Assembly (NCBI GenBank): GCA_026003235.1
Contig: BPGW01000007.1
Coordinates: 62,001-126,000, forward strand
DNA from: Bacteroidia bacterium
GTDB taxonomy: Bacteria; Bacteroidota; Bacteroidia; SpSt-205
Reading direction: 5' to 3'
DNA: 64,000 nt
In this document: in pieces, positions 33,347 to 43,896 of the stretch
How the letters are laid out: each line of letters starts with the position of its first letter
Numbering within the stretch: position 1 is the first letter of the stretch
Made by a program: the position numbers and the translations under genes
Notes under the pieces: model-generated
Told to the model about the DNA's origin: nothing
The model's database searches: none
The model's input: only the letters and a program-made list of their open reading frames with translations

Positions 33347-34900
33347 ATGCCGATGACAGCCGCGCCCAAAGCCGAATGGTGGCAAGCCTTTGGGTTTTCG
33401 GATCCCCAGCCTGGAGCTACGACAGGGCGAGAAAGCTTGGCCTACCAGGGAACGCCCTACGCCAACCTCTCGCCCGTAGATGGCGAACCCTTGCCAGCCG
33501 TCCTCCATTCCGGGGTGGCCATCTATGATCAAGTCGTGGAGAAAGCCCAGCAAGCCTTTTTGGAATGGCGTGCGGTTCCCCCTCCTCGGCGCGCTGAAGT
33601 GATACGAGTCTTTGGCGAAAAACTTCGCCGGCGAAAGGCGGACCTGGCCCGGCTGATAAGCTACGAAATCGGCAAAATCTACCAGGAAGCCCTGGGTGAA
33701 GTGCAAGAGGTGATAGATATGTGCGATTTTGGGGTGGGGCTCTCTCGTCAGCTTTACGGCCTTACCATCGCCTCCGAAAGGCCCAACCACCGCATGTACG
33801 AGCAGTGGCATCCTCTGGGCGTGGTAGGCATCATTACAGCTTTCAACTTCCCTGTAGCCGTATGGGCTTGGAATGCTGTCATCGCAGCGGTATGTGGAGA
33901 CCCCACCGTGTGGAAACCCAGCGAAAAAGCCCCTCTATCTGCGTTGGCCATCTTTTCCATCCTGCGAGAAGCGATAGAGGAAACCGGTGTGCCTGAGGGC
34001 GTTTTCAACCTCGTGGTTGGAAACGCTGAAATAGGTCAGCACATGGCGTGCGACGCCCGGCTTCCGCTCATTTCGGCCACGGGGTCGGTGCGCATGGGCC
34101 GCTCTGTGGCGCAGCAGGTAGCCAAGCGCTTGGGCCGCTCCCTGCTGGAACTGGGCGGAAACAACGCGGTCATCGTGACCCCTCACGCTAACTTAGACCT
34201 GGCCCTGCGCGCCGTGACATTTGCTGCGCTGGGCACTTCGGGTCAGCGCTGCACGACCCTCCGCCGCCTGATCTTGCATGAAGAGATATACGATGCTTTC
34301 CTGGGGCGGCTAATTCGCATCTATGAGCAGGCCAGCCAGCGCATTGGCGATCCGCTGCATCCCGACACCCTTATAGGGCCTCTGATTGATAAAAACGCCG
34401 CCGCCGCCATGCAAGAAGCCCTGGCCGAAGTCCAAAAAGAAGGGGGGAAAGTGCTCTTTGGCGGGGAAGTTCTGGAAGGCCCTGCCTACCGCAGCGGATG
34501 TTATGTGCGGCCTGCCATCGTAACGGCCGAAAATCACTGGCCGGTAGTCCAGCGGGAGACCTTCGCTCCTATCCTGTATGTGCTGAAATACCGCACCCTG
34601 GAAGAAGCGATCGCCCTCCAGAATGGCGTGCCCCAAGGGCTCTCCTCCAGCATTTTCACCGCTAACCTCCGAGAAGCCGAGCTTTTCCTCAGTGCCCGGG
34701 GCTCCGACTGCGGCATCGCTAATGTCAACATCGGCCCTTCCGGCGCTGAAATCGGAGGAGCCTTCGGCGGGGAAAAAGAAACCGGCGGCGGCCGAGAAGC
34801 TGGATCAGACGCCTGGAAAGCCTACATGCGCCGGCAAACCGTCACCATCAACTATGGGACGGACTTACCTCTGGCCCAGGGTATCCGTTTTGAAGTGTGA
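33347..34900 (+). CDS. Aldehyde dehydrogenase, ALDH7-type (2-aminoadipate semialdehyde dehydrogenase-like)
   Basis: 517 residues. Catalytic Cys is in [13 protein letters not shown] and the general-base Glu is in [13 protein letters not shown]. The coenzyme site includes [14 protein letters not shown]. The C-terminal region [20 protein letters not shown] and [12 protein letters not shown] is characteristic of ALDH7 (antiquitin), which oxidises 2-aminoadipate-6-semialdehyde in lysine breakdown. No other lysine pathway gene is nearby, so the physiological substrate is inferred by family only. The stop overlaps the glycosyltransferase start by 4 bp (GTGA). Confidence 0.9.
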   Translation: MPMTAAPKAEWWQAFGFSDPQPGATTGRESLAYQGTPYANLSPVDGEPLPAVLHSGVAIYDQVVEKAQQAFLEWRAVPPPRRAEVIRVFGEKLRRRKADLARLISYEIGKIYQEALGEVQEVIDMCDFGVGLSRQLYGLTIASERPNHRMYEQWHPLGVVGIITAFNFPVAVWAWNAVIAAVCGDPTVWKPSEKAPLSALAIFSILREAIEETGVPEGVFNLVVGNAEIGQHMACDARLPLISATGSVRMGRSVAQQVAKRLGRSLLELGGNNAVIVTPHANLDLALRAVTFAALGTSGQRCTTLRRLILHEEIYDAFLGRLIRIYEQASQRIGDPLHPDTLIGPLIDKNAAAAMQEALAEVQKEGGKVLFGGEVLEGPAYRSGCYVRPAIVTAENHWPVVQRETFAPILYVLKYRTLEEAIALQNGVPQGLSSSIFTANLREAELFLSARGSDCGIANVNIGPSGAEIGGAFGGEKETGGGREAGSDAWKAYMRRQTVTINYGTDLPLAQGIRFEV

Positions 34901-35667
34901 TTTACGACAAAAAGGTCGTCGTCGTCCTACCTGCCTACAACGCCGCCCGAACTCTGCCCCAGACCCTGGCCGAAATTGACCGCTCTATCGTAGACGAGAT
35001 CATCCTAGTGGACGACGCCAGCCAGGACAACACCGTTGAACTGGCCCGACAACTGGGCCTTACCCACATAATCGTGCACGAAAAAAACCAAGGGTATGGC
35101 GGCAACCAGAAAACCTGCTACCGTAAAGCGTTGAGCTTGGGGGCCGACATCGTGATCATGCTCCACCCTGACTACCAATACACGCCTAAGCTCCTTCCGG
35201 CCATGGCTCATTTGGTGGCCACGGGCCTTTACCCAGTGGTGCTGGGCTCGCGCATCCTGGGCGGCGGCGCCCTGAAAGGCGGCATGCCCCTCTACAAATA
35301 CCTCGCCAATCGGTTCCTCACCGCTTTCCAGAACCTCTTCCTGGGGGCTAAGCTCTCCGAATACCACACAGGCTATAGGGCTTTTGCCCGGGAAGTGCTG
35401 GAAACCCTCCCCTGGCATCTCAATAGCAGCGACTTCGTCTTTGACAACGAGCTCTTGTCGCAGGTGATCCTGGCAGGTTACCCCATAGGAGAGATCTCTT
35501 GTCCTACCCGGTACTTCCCGGAAGCTTCCTCTATAAACTTCCGGCGAAGCGTGGTCTACGGGTTGGGGATTCTCCGCGTGACGCTCCAGCATGTTCTGGC
35601 TAAGCTGGGCCTTTACCGCCATCCGCGCTATATTTTTGAGCAGAAACGCGCACCCATTCAAGCATAG
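34897..35667 (+). CDS. Family 2 glycosyltransferase (polyprenyl-phosphate sugar transferase-like)
   Basis: GT-A fold enzyme of 256 residues. It has [20 protein letters not shown], the DDASQDNT nucleotide-binding motif and MLHPDYQY in the position of the DxD metal site. [17 protein letters not shown] is typical of the DPM1/GtrB-like branch. There are no C-terminal membrane helices. The start is GTG 34897, overlapping the previous stop. It may add sugars to a lipid carrier for envelope glycans. Confidence 0.85.
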   Translation: MIYDKKVVVVLPAYNAARTLPQTLAEIDRSIVDEIILVDDASQDNTVELARQLGLTHIIVHEKNQGYGGNQKTCYRKALSLGADIVIMLHPDYQYTPKLLPAMAHLVATGLYPVVLGSRILGGGALKGGMPLYKYLANRFLTAFQNLFLGAKLSEYHTGYRAFAREVLETLPWHLNSSDFVFDNELLSQVILAGYPIGEISCPTRYFPEASSINFRRSVVYGLGILRVTLQHVLAKLGLYRHPRYIFEQKRAPIQA

Positions 35668-37710
35668 ATGGTAGCCCTGGCTGTTTTTTTCTTGGGGCTT
35701 TGGGGGCAAGTGTGGGACCCGAATCGGATTACGATTTACCGAGATAGCTTAGGGGTAGCTCATGTATGGGCTCCCACCGACGCCGAAGCCGCCTACGGTC
35801 TGGGCTGGGTCCAGGCCGAAGATGTGGGCATCCCCCTTCAAGAGAACCTTTTAGCCAGCCGAGGCCTACTCGGCAAGGTCCGGGGCAAAGAAGGGGCTCT
35901 GTGGGATTATCTTTTGTACTTGACCGGGCTGGATACGCTGGACATGCGACGGGGAGTAAGCCCCGAAGTCTGGCAAGTGCTGGAAGGGTTTGCTGCAGGA
36001 GTCAATGCCTACTACACGGCCTATCCGGAGAAGCGGCTCCTGCCAGAGGCTTTTCCTGTACACGCTGAGGACGTAGCTCGCGGCGCCCACCTCATTCTGA
36101 ACGCGATGGCTGGGCTGGGCAGCGCATTGGGTAGGACCCGACAAGGTCTCCTTCCGGATTTGGCTGGCTTGGTAGAGGGCTATGGCTCCAACGCTTGGGC
36201 CGTAGCCCCACACCGACTCCTGGACCGAAGCACCTGCCTGCTCATCAATTCCCATCAGCCGCTGGAAGGGCGCTTTGCTTGGTATGAAGTGCATGTAGGC
36301 AGCGCTGAGGGATGGAACCTGCTGGGGGGCACTTTTCCAGGAGGGCCCTTTCCCCTGATAGGGTGCAACCTTAGCGTAGGATGGGCTCATACCTTCGCTT
36401 ACCACCTGCTGACCGACGTCTATGCCCTTGAGGTGCGGCGGCGGCGCTACCGATTCGGGGATGCCTGGTTACCTTTCTCCACCCGCAAAGTACGCCTCTG
36501 GGTGAAAGGCCTTCCCTGGCCCCTCCACCGAAAAGTACGGAGCACCCTCTTTGGCCCTGCCCTTCGGATAGGGGGGCGCTGGTACGCTTTTGCTCAGCTC
36601 ACTTACACAGAGACCCGGGCCCTGGAGCAGTGGTACCGCATGGGCAAAGCCCGCAACCTCACCGCCTTCCAAGAGGCCCTCTCGCTGCATGCTTTGCCCA
36701 CCTTCAACACCGTCTATGCGGATGAAGAGGGACACATCGCCCTCTTTTCGTATGTGCACCTGCCGGAGCGAGACACGACGCTACAGTGGGGCCTTCCCAT
36801 CCAACGGCCTACGCCTGGCCATCGGTTAGAGAAGAAGGTTCCGCTGGCGGATCTGCCTGCCGTCCTTGATCCGCCCTGCGGTTATGTGTACAACGCCAAC
36901 CAGACGCCCTTGCAGGCCACCTGTCCTGAAGCCAACTGGCATCCTTCTCGCCCGCTTATTGGGCTGCAGCGCTTTACCTACAACCGGGGTGAGCGCCTGG
37001 CCGAACTCTGGCCCCGCTATGAGGGCCGGCCTTTATCTTGGCAGGACCTGCGTGCCCTCAAGCACGACCGATGCGTAGCGACCGAAGGCCGCTACTGGCG
37101 TGTTTTTGCTCCGCTTTTTTCGCTGGACCCGGCCCGCTATCCTCACCTGGCTGAAGCGATCCAGGCTGTGAAGCGCTGGTCCGGCTGCGCCGAACCCCAA
37201 GACACGCTTACTGCACTCGTGATGCTGAGCCATGTGTTTCTCTCCCGAAAGATGGGCCTTTCCCTGCCCGAAGCCACCATCTTAGGCTATCAGCCCACCG
37301 AAAAAGAAGCAGCTCAGGCCCTGGCGTGGGCTGCTCGCACGCTGCGCAAGCGCTACCGCACCCTCTATCCCCGCTGGGATACGGTACTGCGCCATGGCCG
37401 AGGCGGCTTCCAGGTCGGAGTGGGCGGCTTCTGGGAAAGCCTGGAAGCTCGCCACTGGAAATACATCCCCCAAACAGGCCGCCTCCACGTAACCGGCGGA
37501 GACGGACTCTACTACTGGGTAAAATGGGGACCCCAAGGCCAAGAAGTGTGGGGCATTCAGCCTTATGGCGCTTCGCATGACCCCGCCAGCCCTCATTACG
37601 CCGATCAGATTCGGCCCTTTGCAGAGGGGCGACTTTTCCAACGAACGCTGGATTGGGAGGCTATTCGCCGCTCAGCAGAGAGAACCTACCATCCCGCTCC
37701 AGGGCCTTGA
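35668..37710 (+). CDS. Penicillin acylase family protein (Ntn hydrolase)
   Basis: N-terminal nucleophile hydrolase of 680 residues. A short hydrophobic N-terminus (MVALAVFFLGLWGQVW) suggests export. The alpha chain includes DSLGVAHVWAPTDAEAAYGLGW. The autocatalytic cleavage site and nucleophile Ser lie in GYGSNAWAVAPHR. The beta chain has GGTFPGGPFPLIGCNLSVGWAHT. Substrates of this family include N-acyl homoserine lactones and other amides; specificity cannot be told. It starts directly after the glycosyltransferase stop. Confidence 0.88.
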   Translation: MVALAVFFLGLWGQVWDPNRITIYRDSLGVAHVWAPTDAEAAYGLGWVQAEDVGIPLQENLLASRGLLGKVRGKEGALWDYLLYLTGLDTLDMRRGVSPEVWQVLEGFAAGVNAYYTAYPEKRLLPEAFPVHAEDVARGAHLILNAMAGLGSALGRTRQGLLPDLAGLVEGYGSNAWAVAPHRLLDRSTCLLINSHQPLEGRFAWYEVHVGSAEGWNLLGGTFPGGPFPLIGCNLSVGWAHTFAYHLLTDVYALEVRRRRYRFGDAWLPFSTRKVRLWVKGLPWPLHRKVRSTLFGPALRIGGRWYAFAQLTYTETRALEQWYRMGKARNLTAFQEALSLHALPTFNTVYADEEGHIALFSYVHLPERDTTLQWGLPIQRPTPGHRLEKKVPLADLPAVLDPPCGYVYNANQTPLQATCPEANWHPSRPLIGLQRFTYNRGERLAELWPRYEGRPLSWQDLRALKHDRCVATEGRYWRVFAPLFSLDPARYPHLAEAIQAVKRWSGCAEPQDTLTALVMLSHVFLSRKMGLSLPEATILGYQPTEKEAAQALAWAARTLRKRYRTLYPRWDTVLRHGRGGFQVGVGGFWESLEARHWKYIPQTGRLHVTGGDGLYYWVKWGPQGQEVWGIQPYGASHDPASPHYADQIRPFAEGRLFQRTLDWEAIRRSAERTYHPAPGP

Positions 37711-37739
37711 CCCTCTTGCGCACAAGCCCCGTTTTTTCC

Positions 37740-37747
37740 TAACTTTG
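37740..37747 (+). promoter_or_regulatory. -7 promoter box for the fatty acid hydroxylase-like gene
   Basis: TAACTTTG on the plus strand, 4 bases before ATG 37752. Confidence 0.65.
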
Positions 37748-37751
37748 CTGC

Positions 37752-38381
37752 ATGGCCGGCAAACCTCGGAAAGGAGCCTTCACCTACCCACAAGTTTTCT
37801 GGCGGCAGCCGTGGGAGTGGCTGAGCCGCTATCGGGACCTCAACACCTACTTGGCTATGGCCTTCTACGGAAGCTTGTCCCTGGGCATGCTGGCGTATGG
37901 AATCTTGGGGGCGGGGGTGCCCTGGTGGATCGCAGGCTTGCTTTTCGTAGGAGGCGCTTTTACCTGGACTTTCACGGAGTACCTTTTGCATCGGTTCGTG
38001 CTCCACTATGTTGAAGACCACCCCGTAATCCAGCGCTGGCACAACTTCATGCACGGGGCTCACCACGATGTGCCGAGGGACCTGCGCTTTGTGACGGCCT
38101 CCCCCTTCATTACCTTTCCGGTAGCGGTGCTCTTCTGGCTGCTATTTTGGGCTATATGGGGCAGCCCGTGGGTATGGCCCTTTTTTGCGGGCTTCGGAGT
38201 CGGGTATGCCCTCTACGAGTACGTGCACTTTGCGATTCACAAGTACCCTCATCCGCCCCTTCCTTTCTTGCGGGGCCTTTGGCAAAACCACAACCTACAC
38301 CACTTCAAGACGCCCGAGAAGCGCTTTGGGGTGACCACGACGCTGTGGGATCGCGTGTTTGGCACCTACGAACCCGCCTAA
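37752..38381 (+). CDS. Sterol desaturase / fatty acid hydroxylase family membrane protein
   Basis: Di-iron membrane enzyme of 209 residues. The histidine boxes are in order: HRFVLHYVEDH, HNFMHGAHHD, HKYPHP and HNLHHF. About four hydrophobic segments surround them. In yeast and some bacteria relatives 2-hydroxylate fatty acids, including those of sphingolipids. Bacteroidota often make sphingolipids, so a role in lipid hydroxylation is plausible but inferred. Carotenoid hydroxylases are an alternative. Confidence 0.82.
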   Translation: MAGKPRKGAFTYPQVFWRQPWEWLSRYRDLNTYLAMAFYGSLSLGMLAYGILGAGVPWWIAGLLFVGGAFTWTFTEYLLHRFVLHYVEDHPVIQRWHNFMHGAHHDVPRDLRFVTASPFITFPVAVLFWLLFWAIWGSPWVWPFFAGFGVGYALYEYVHFAIHKYPHPPLPFLRGLWQNHNLHHFKTPEKRFGVTTTLWDRVFGTYEPA

Positions 38382-38388
38382 AAGCCGA

Positions 38389-38407
38389 GTAGGGGGTAGC
38401 CCCCTAC
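38389..38407. repeat. Perfect 8-bp inverted repeat overlapping the lptD promoter
   Basis: GTAGGGGG and CCCCCTAC separated by TAG. Its right end overlaps the first three bases of the -7 box (38405-38412). It could be a regulator binding site or a hairpin ending the upstream message; there is no T run after it. Confidence 0.55.
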
Positions 38408-38412
38408 CTTTG
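38405..38412 (+). promoter_or_regulatory. -7 promoter box for lptD
   Basis: TACCTTTG on the plus strand, 7 bases before ATG 38420. Confidence 0.7.
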
Positions 38413-38419
38413 CAGGCAA

Positions 38420-40888
38420 ATGCGCATCGGGGTATGGGGGCTGTTGGTAGGGCTGGTAGAAGCCCAGCTCGTGCCAGGTCCTCACGTGGATAGTCTCCCC
38501 CCTTCCTGGCAGGATTCTCTCCTTAGCCGCAGCGCTGGAGAAGATACCCTCTTTTACGAAGCGGCGGATTCGCTGGTTCTGGATCTGAGCCGCCGAGAAG
38601 CCCGGTTATACCGGTCTGTCCGCCTCCGCCAGACAAACCTGCGCCTGGAGACCGGCTACGCGCGACTGGAGTGGGGTACAGGGCTTTTGTACGGATACGG
38701 CCGGTGGGAAAACGACTCCCTACGCGAACTGCCGGTTTTCTGGTACGGCCAGGAACGCTACGACATGGACAGTCTCCGCTACGACTTAGCCAAAAAACGA
38801 GGACAGATCTTTGGCATGCGGCAACAGCTTTCGGACGAGGTGCTGGCTGGCCGCACCCTCCAGATGAACCCCGACGGCACCTTCTACGCCGCAGACGCCT
38901 ACTACACCACTTGCACCGCCAGGCCCCCCCACTTCTACATCGCCTCTACGCGGATGAAGCTCTACCCCAACGAGCGCATCGTCAGCGGCCCCCTCTACGC
39001 CGTAGCGGGAGAGGTGCCTATCCCGATTTTTTTGCCCTTTGGGTATTTCCCCCTCATGGACCGGCGCACCTCTGGGCTTATCTTGCCCCTCATTGGCCAG
39101 GCGGCTGACCGAGGCTTCTTTTTGCGAGGGCTTGGCTATTACTGGGCCATTAACCGCTATATGGACGCCCGACTGGATGGCGACCTTTTTACGCGAGGAG
39201 GCTTCCGGGCAGAGCTCCTGTGGACCTACCGGAAGCGCTACAGGTACGACGGCACCTTGTCTCTGCAGTACGCCTACCAGACCTACAACGAACCCGGCGA
39301 TCCTGACTACCAGGCTACGCGCATGGTATTCGTGCGCTGGCAACACCGGCAGACCTTTTCGCCTTCGGCTACCTTCTCAGCCAGCGTCCAAGGGGGCAGC
39401 TCCACCTTTTTGGCGCGACAGAGCTACAACGCCACCGACTTTCTCTCCACCAACCTCCAGTCCAGCATCGCCTTCCAGAAGGCTTTCCCTTCCAGCCCTT
39501 GGCAGCTCACGATCTCCGCTAACCACACCCAGAACCTCATCCAGAAGGCCTGGAGCTTTCAACTGCCGGTGCTGGCGCTGTACCAAAATCGCACCTTCCC
39601 CTTCCAACGAAAAAACCGTACAGGCTCCCCCCGCTGGTACGAAAAAATAGGCTATACCTACCGCCTGGACGCGCAGGGCTTGATTCAACTTCCCGAAAGC
39701 CTGCTGTTTACACCAGCCATGCAAGACACTTTTCGGTGGGGCCTTCGACATTCGGTACAGATCGCCGCAGGTTATACGATTCTCCGCTATTTTCAGGTGG
39801 CTCCTACGCTTTCCTACAACGAATACCTTTACAGTGAAAGGCTGGCTTACAGCGTAGACTCTACAGGTCAGCTACAGGTCCGCCGAGAGCGAAGGCCGAT
39901 GGCAGCAAGGGACTTTGCCTTCAGCACGAGCCTCACCACCCGGCTGTATGGGGTGCGGTACTTTAGGGGACGGCGAGCGATAGCACTACGCCACACCCTC
40001 ATCCCCACCTTGGCTTTTCAAGGCCGGCCAGATTTTTCTCGTTCCCCGTGGGGCTTCTACCAGCGCCTGACGGTGCAGGGGCGAGAACAGGCCTACAATC
40101 CCCTCCAAAATGGATTTTATGGCAGCCCTCCCGCTGGCCGCCAGGCTGCCCTGGTCTTCTCCCTCAATAACCTCCTTGAAGCCCGCTACAAAGACCCCCA
40201 CGACACCACCGGCAAAAAGTACACCTACCTCACCCTCCTGGATAACTTCGGAGCTTCCACCAGCTACAACTTCGCCGTAGACAGCTTCCGACTGGCCCCT
40301 ATTCAGCTTACGGCCCGCACCAACCTCCTGGGTTCGCTCCTCAACCTCAACTACACCGCTACGCTGGACCCTTACCGAATTGATTCGGGAGGGGTACGAC
40401 GACCGGTATACCGCTGGAATGCCGACCGAAAAGTAGGCACCCTGACCCAGATGAACTGGGCTTTGGTAGCTTCGCTGCATCCGAAGACCCCTCCAGCGCC
40501 TCCCGACGAAAACGCCGAAGCCCTGGTGTTTTTTTCGCTGCCCTGGCGACTGGACCTGAGTTACAACCTGGTGGGGGTGCGTCAGTTTCTGCCCGACTCG
40601 GCTAAGTACCGATGGACGCAGACCCTGGGCTTCAGCGCCGAAGTGAACCTCACTCGCTTCTGGCGCATCCAGGTCAGCTCAGGCTACGACTTTGTGCAGA
40701 AAAGGCTGTCCTTCACCAGCGTAAACCTCTACCGAGACCTGCACTGCTGGGAGCTAAGCTTCAATTGGATTCCGTTTGGGCCGCGACAAAGCTACTTTCT
40801 CACCCTTGCTGCGCGCTCCCCTAAGCTCCAGGATTTGCGCATTACGAAGCGGCGAGATTGGCAAGACCGCTTCGTGCGAGGGCTGTAG
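38420..40888 (+). CDS. lptD: LPS assembly outer membrane protein LptD
   Basis: Forms the outer membrane LPS insertion channel with LptE. The signal region (MRIGVWGLLVGLVEAQ) is followed by an OstA-type beta-jellyroll (about 50-260) with repeated strand pairs (SLVLDLSRREARLYRSV, GTFYAADAYYTTC). LptD motifs PIFLPFGYFPL and RRTSGLILPLIG follow. The rest is a large beta-barrel of alternating aromatic strands. Length of 822 is normal for Bacteroidota. It faces atpG, with 5 bp between stops. Confidence 0.88.
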   Translation: MRIGVWGLLVGLVEAQLVPGPHVDSLPPSWQDSLLSRSAGEDTLFYEAADSLVLDLSRREARLYRSVRLRQTNLRLETGYARLEWGTGLLYGYGRWENDSLRELPVFWYGQERYDMDSLRYDLAKKRGQIFGMRQQLSDEVLAGRTLQMNPDGTFYAADAYYTTCTARPPHFYIASTRMKLYPNERIVSGPLYAVAGEVPIPIFLPFGYFPLMDRRTSGLILPLIGQAADRGFFLRGLGYYWAINRYMDARLDGDLFTRGGFRAELLWTYRKRYRYDGTLSLQYAYQTYNEPGDPDYQATRMVFVRWQHRQTFSPSATFSASVQGGSSTFLARQSYNATDFLSTNLQSSIAFQKAFPSSPWQLTISANHTQNLIQKAWSFQLPVLALYQNRTFPFQRKNRTGSPRWYEKIGYTYRLDAQGLIQLPESLLFTPAMQDTFRWGLRHSVQIAAGYTILRYFQVAPTLSYNEYLYSERLAYSVDSTGQLQVRRERRPMAARDFAFSTSLTTRLYGVRYFRGRRAIALRHTLIPTLAFQGRPDFSRSPWGFYQRLTVQGREQAYNPLQNGFYGSPPAGRQAALVFSLNNLLEARYKDPHDTTGKKYTYLTLLDNFGASTSYNFAVDSFRLAPIQLTARTNLLGSLLNLNYTATLDPYRIDSGGVRRPVYRWNADRKVGTLTQMNWALVASLHPKTPPAPPDENAEALVFFSLPWRLDLSYNLVGVRQFLPDSAKYRWTQTLGFSAEVNLTRFWRIQVSSGYDFVQKRLSFTSVNLYRDLHCWELSFNWIPFGPRQSYFLTLAARSPKLQDLRITKRRDWQDRFVRGL

Positions 40889-40893
40889 GCAGC

Positions 40894-41749
40894 TTACCCT
40901 TTGAGGGCCTCGGCGCCGGCCACGATTTCCAGCAGCTCCTTCGTAATGGAAGCCTGCCGAGCTTTGTTGTATTGGAGGCGGAGGGTTCGCAAGAGCTCTT
41001 CGGCGTTGTCGGTGGCGGCCTGCATGGCTACCATCCGGGCCGCATGCTCAGCCGTAACCGACTCTTGCACCGCAGCAAGCAGCATCGCCTCCACATAGAA
41101 GGGCACAAACGCCTCCAGCAGCTTGGGCAAGGCCGGCTCATGAAACCACATGCGGCGATCGCGCTTCTCCTCCGGCAGGATGGGAAGGGGCAAAAGCACT
41201 TGCTGCGTAGGAAGGGCCCGCCCTACCCCACCAAACCGGTTATAGACCAGCACAATCTCCCGATACTGCCCCGCCTGGAAGCGCGCAAGGAGGTGCTGCG
41301 CCTGCTGACGGACCGCTTCGGGGGGGAATGTCTTTAGCTCCGAAAAGGTCGTGGTACGACAGAGGGTAGCCGCTGCGGCGCAAGCCCTCGTAGGCTTTTT
41401 TGCCCAAGGCCAGGATTTCCACTTCGTTAGCTGGGGGAAGCTGCGGCATTAGCCACCGCAAAAGCCCACTGTTGAAGGCCCCACACAGCCCCCGGCTGGA
41501 GGAAAGCACCACATACAGGGTTTGCTTTCCAGCCCCCGGCAGCTGATAAGGATGAGGTTCCTCCAGCTGGCTTAGGAGGGTGTCTCGCAGGACTTCGGCC
41601 TCCTGGCGGTACGGCCGCAAGTGAGAGAGGCGCTCTTGGGCCTTGCGCAGCTTGACGGCGGCAATCATCCGCATCGCCCGCGTCGTCTGCTGGATAGAGA
41701 TGACGCTGCGAATGCGCCCCCGCAGTTCCCGAAGCTTACCGGAAGACAT
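40894..41749 (-). CDS. atpG: F1 ATP synthase gamma subunit (frame broken by one indel)
   Basis: Central rotor shaft of F1. The N-terminal part (41749 to about 41320) has IRSVISIQQTTRAMRMIAAVK and SSSRGLCGAFNS. The C-terminal part (to 40894) has MVAMQAATDNAEELL and QYNKARQASITKELLEIV. All are canonical gamma motifs, but the two parts lie in different frames. The coding strand has seven C at 41320-41326; removing one C joins the parts as IPPEAVRQQAQHLL and gives about 284 residues, the normal size. Since gamma is essential for ATP synthase, an extra C in the sequence is likelier than a true loss. Confidence 0.9.
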
Positions 41750-41752
41750 AGC

Positions 41753-43348
41753 TCAGGCTTTAATGCCCATACCGGCCAGCACTTCCTTGGCGGCCTTTTC
41801 CAGGGTGCTTTCCATGGCTTCGTCCAGCTGCCCTTGCCGAATCTTATCCAGCAAAGGACGATGCCCAGCCTCCAGGTAACGGATATACTGCTCTTCAAAG
41901 GTGCGCACCTTGTCCACGGGCAGCTTATCCAGCAGTCCCCGGGTGCCCGCAAAGATCAGCGCCACCTGATGCTCTACTTTCACGGTCTGGTATTGGGGCT
42001 GTTTGAGGAGTTCAACCAGGCGCCGCCCTCGCTCAATTTGGCGCAGGGTAGCAGGGTCCAAGTCCGAACCGAATTTGGCAAACGCTTCCAGTTCCCGATA
42101 CTGGGCCAGCTCCAGCTTGAGGCGGCCCGCCACTCGTTTCATGGGCTTGATTTGAGCGGCGCCCCCTACCCGAGACACCGAGATACCCACATTGATAGCC
42201 GGCCGAACCCCCGCATTGAAGAGATTCGGCTCCAGGTAAATCTGCCCATCCGTGATGGAAATGACGTTGGTGGGGATGTAGGCGGCCACGTCTCCGGCTT
42301 GGGTTTCAATGATAGGGAGCGCCGTGAGCGAACCGCCCCCTTTGACGAGGGGCTTGAAGCTTTCGGGCAGGTTATTCATTTGGCGGGCCACCGTGTCGTC
42401 GTCAATGATTTTGGCGGCGCGCTCCAGCAGCCGCGAGTGCAGGTAGAAGATATCGCCAGGGTACGCTTCTCGGCCGGGAGGACGGCGCAATAGCAGAGAC
42501 ACTTCCCGGTAAGCGGCGGCTTGCTTAGAGAGGTCGTCGTACACGATGAGAGCGTGACGGCCCGTATCCCGGAAAAACTCCCCAATCGCGGCCCCTGCGT
42601 ACGGCGCCAAAAACACCAAGGGAGCCGGATCCGAAGCCGACGCCGCCACTACAATGGTGTACGGCATAGCGCCGTACTTTTCCAGCGTGGCCACGGTCTG
42701 AGCGATGGTAGAGGCTTTCTGCCCGCACGCCACATAGATGCAATACACCGGCTCGCCCCGCTCGTAATTCTCCCGCTGGTTGAGGATGGTGTCTATGGCG
42801 ATAGCGGTTTTGCCCGTGGAACGGTCGCCGATAATGAGCTCACGCTGGCCCCGCCCAATCGGAATCATGGCGTCTATGGCCTTGATGCCGGTTTGGAGGG
42901 GCTGATTGACCGGCCGGCGGAAAATAACCCCCGGCGCCTTGCGTTCGTACGGCGACTCGTAGAAAGGACCTTCAATGGGGCCTTTGCCATCCAGGGGCTC
43001 ACCCAAGGGGTTGATGACCCGTCCCAGCATCTTCTCGCTCACGAGGATGGACGCGGTGCGGTGCAAGCGCTTCACGCGGTCTCCTTCGTGGACGCTGCTG
43101 GAGCTGCCCATGATCACCGCCCCCACATTGTCTTCTTCCAAGTTCAGCACGATACCCTTGGCGCCGCTGGCAAACTCAATCATTTCGCCAGCCTCTACTT
43201 CGGTCAGGCCATAAATGCGAGCGATCCCATCCCCTACTTGGAGGACAACGCCCACCTCTTCCAGTTCTTTAGCGGAGAGGGTGCCTGCCAGCTGCTGCTC
43301 TAAGAGGGCGGTCACTTCGTCTGGCCGCAGGTCTGTTAGACTTCTCAT
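41753..43348 (-). CDS. atpA: F1 ATP synthase alpha subunit
   Basis: 531 residues. Family landmarks: [27 protein letters not shown], and PALF-region equivalents down to the arginine-finger segment [15 protein letters not shown]. The P-loop reads GDRSTGKT instead of the nearly universal GDRQTGKT, a Gln-to-Ser change in the non-catalytic nucleotide site. Everything else appears intact. It lies 4 bp after atpH and 3 bp before atpG. Confidence 0.97.
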   Translation of the reverse strand: MRSLTDLRPDEVTALLEQQLAGTLSAKELEEVGVVLQVGDGIARIYGLTEVEAGEMIEFASGAKGIVLNLEEDNVGAVIMGSSSSVHEGDRVKRLHRTASILVSEKMLGRVINPLGEPLDGKGPIEGPFYESPYERKAPGVIFRRPVNQPLQTGIKAIDAMIPIGRGQRELIIGDRSTGKTAIAIDTILNQRENYERGEPVYCIYVACGQKASTIAQTVATLEKYGAMPYTIVVAASASDPAPLVFLAPYAGAAIGEFFRDTGRHALIVYDDLSKQAAAYREVSLLLRRPPGREAYPGDIFYLHSRLLERAAKIIDDDTVARQMNNLPESFKPLVKGGGSLTALPIIETQAGDVAAYIPTNVISITDGQIYLEPNLFNAGVRPAINVGISVSRVGGAAQIKPMKRVAGRLKLELAQYRELEAFAKFGSDLDPATLRQIERGRRLVELLKQPQYQTVKVEHQVALIFAGTRGLLDKLPVDKVRTFEEQYIRYLEAGHRPLLDKIRQGQLDEAMESTLEKAAKEVLAGMGIKA

Positions 43349-43352
43349 AGGG

Positions 43353-43895
43353 CTATCTTTGAAGGAGTTTTTTGCGGATTTCGTTGAGGCGGCCGCGCAC
43401 GCTTAGGTCGGCGGCGTGCGTGCCTACTTCTACCACGAAGCCCCCAATCAGCGAAGGCTCCACCGTCTCGGAGAGAAGGACCTCTTTAGCGCCCAGCGCG
43501 CTCTGGAACTGAGCCACGAGGCGCTCCCGAGCGGCAGGCGAGAGGGGCTGAGCCGTACGAACCTGCACGCGCAATCGGCTTTGGTGCGCATCGTACAGCT
43601 CCAAAAAGGCCTCACAGGTTTCGTTGAGGAGGTACTCTCGGCCTCGGCGCACCAGCAGCGTCAAAAAGGTCCACAGCAGGGGCGAGAGGCGGTCGGCCAG
43701 CACCGGCCGCAGCCAACCGAGTTTTTGCTGACCGCGGTAAATCGGGCTCTCCAGCAGAGCCCGAAGCAGGCGGGACCCCCGGTACAGCGCAAGCAGCTGT
43801 TCCACCTCGGCGGCTACGGCCTCCAGGTCCTGGCTACGCAAGGCCAGGTCAAAAAGGGCCTGGGCATACCGCCTGGCAATGACGCGAGGACTCAT
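43353..43895 (-). CDS. atpH: F1 ATP synthase delta subunit
   Basis: Stator subunit linking F1 to the b subunit. 180 residues with the typical N-terminal helical bundle ([15 protein letters not shown]) and the C-terminal conserved [20 protein letters not shown], which matches the OSCP/delta signature. ATG 43895 lies one base after the atpF stop. Confidence 0.94.
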   Translation of the reverse strand: MSPRVIARRYAQALFDLALRSQDLEAVAAEVEQLLALYRGSRLLRALLESPIYRGQQKLGWLRPVLADRLSPLLWTFLTLLVRRGREYLLNETCEAFLELYDAHQSRLRVQVRTAQPLSPAARERLVAQFQSALGAKEVLLSETVEPSLIGGFVVEVGTHAADLSVRGRLNEIRKKLLQR

Positions 43896-43896
43896 A

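Noticed and set aside
32936..33811. 291-residue open frame antisense to the flavin reductase-like and ALDH7 genes
   Set aside because: Gly/Arg/Pro-rich shadow frame with no family resemblance, opposite two well-supported genes.
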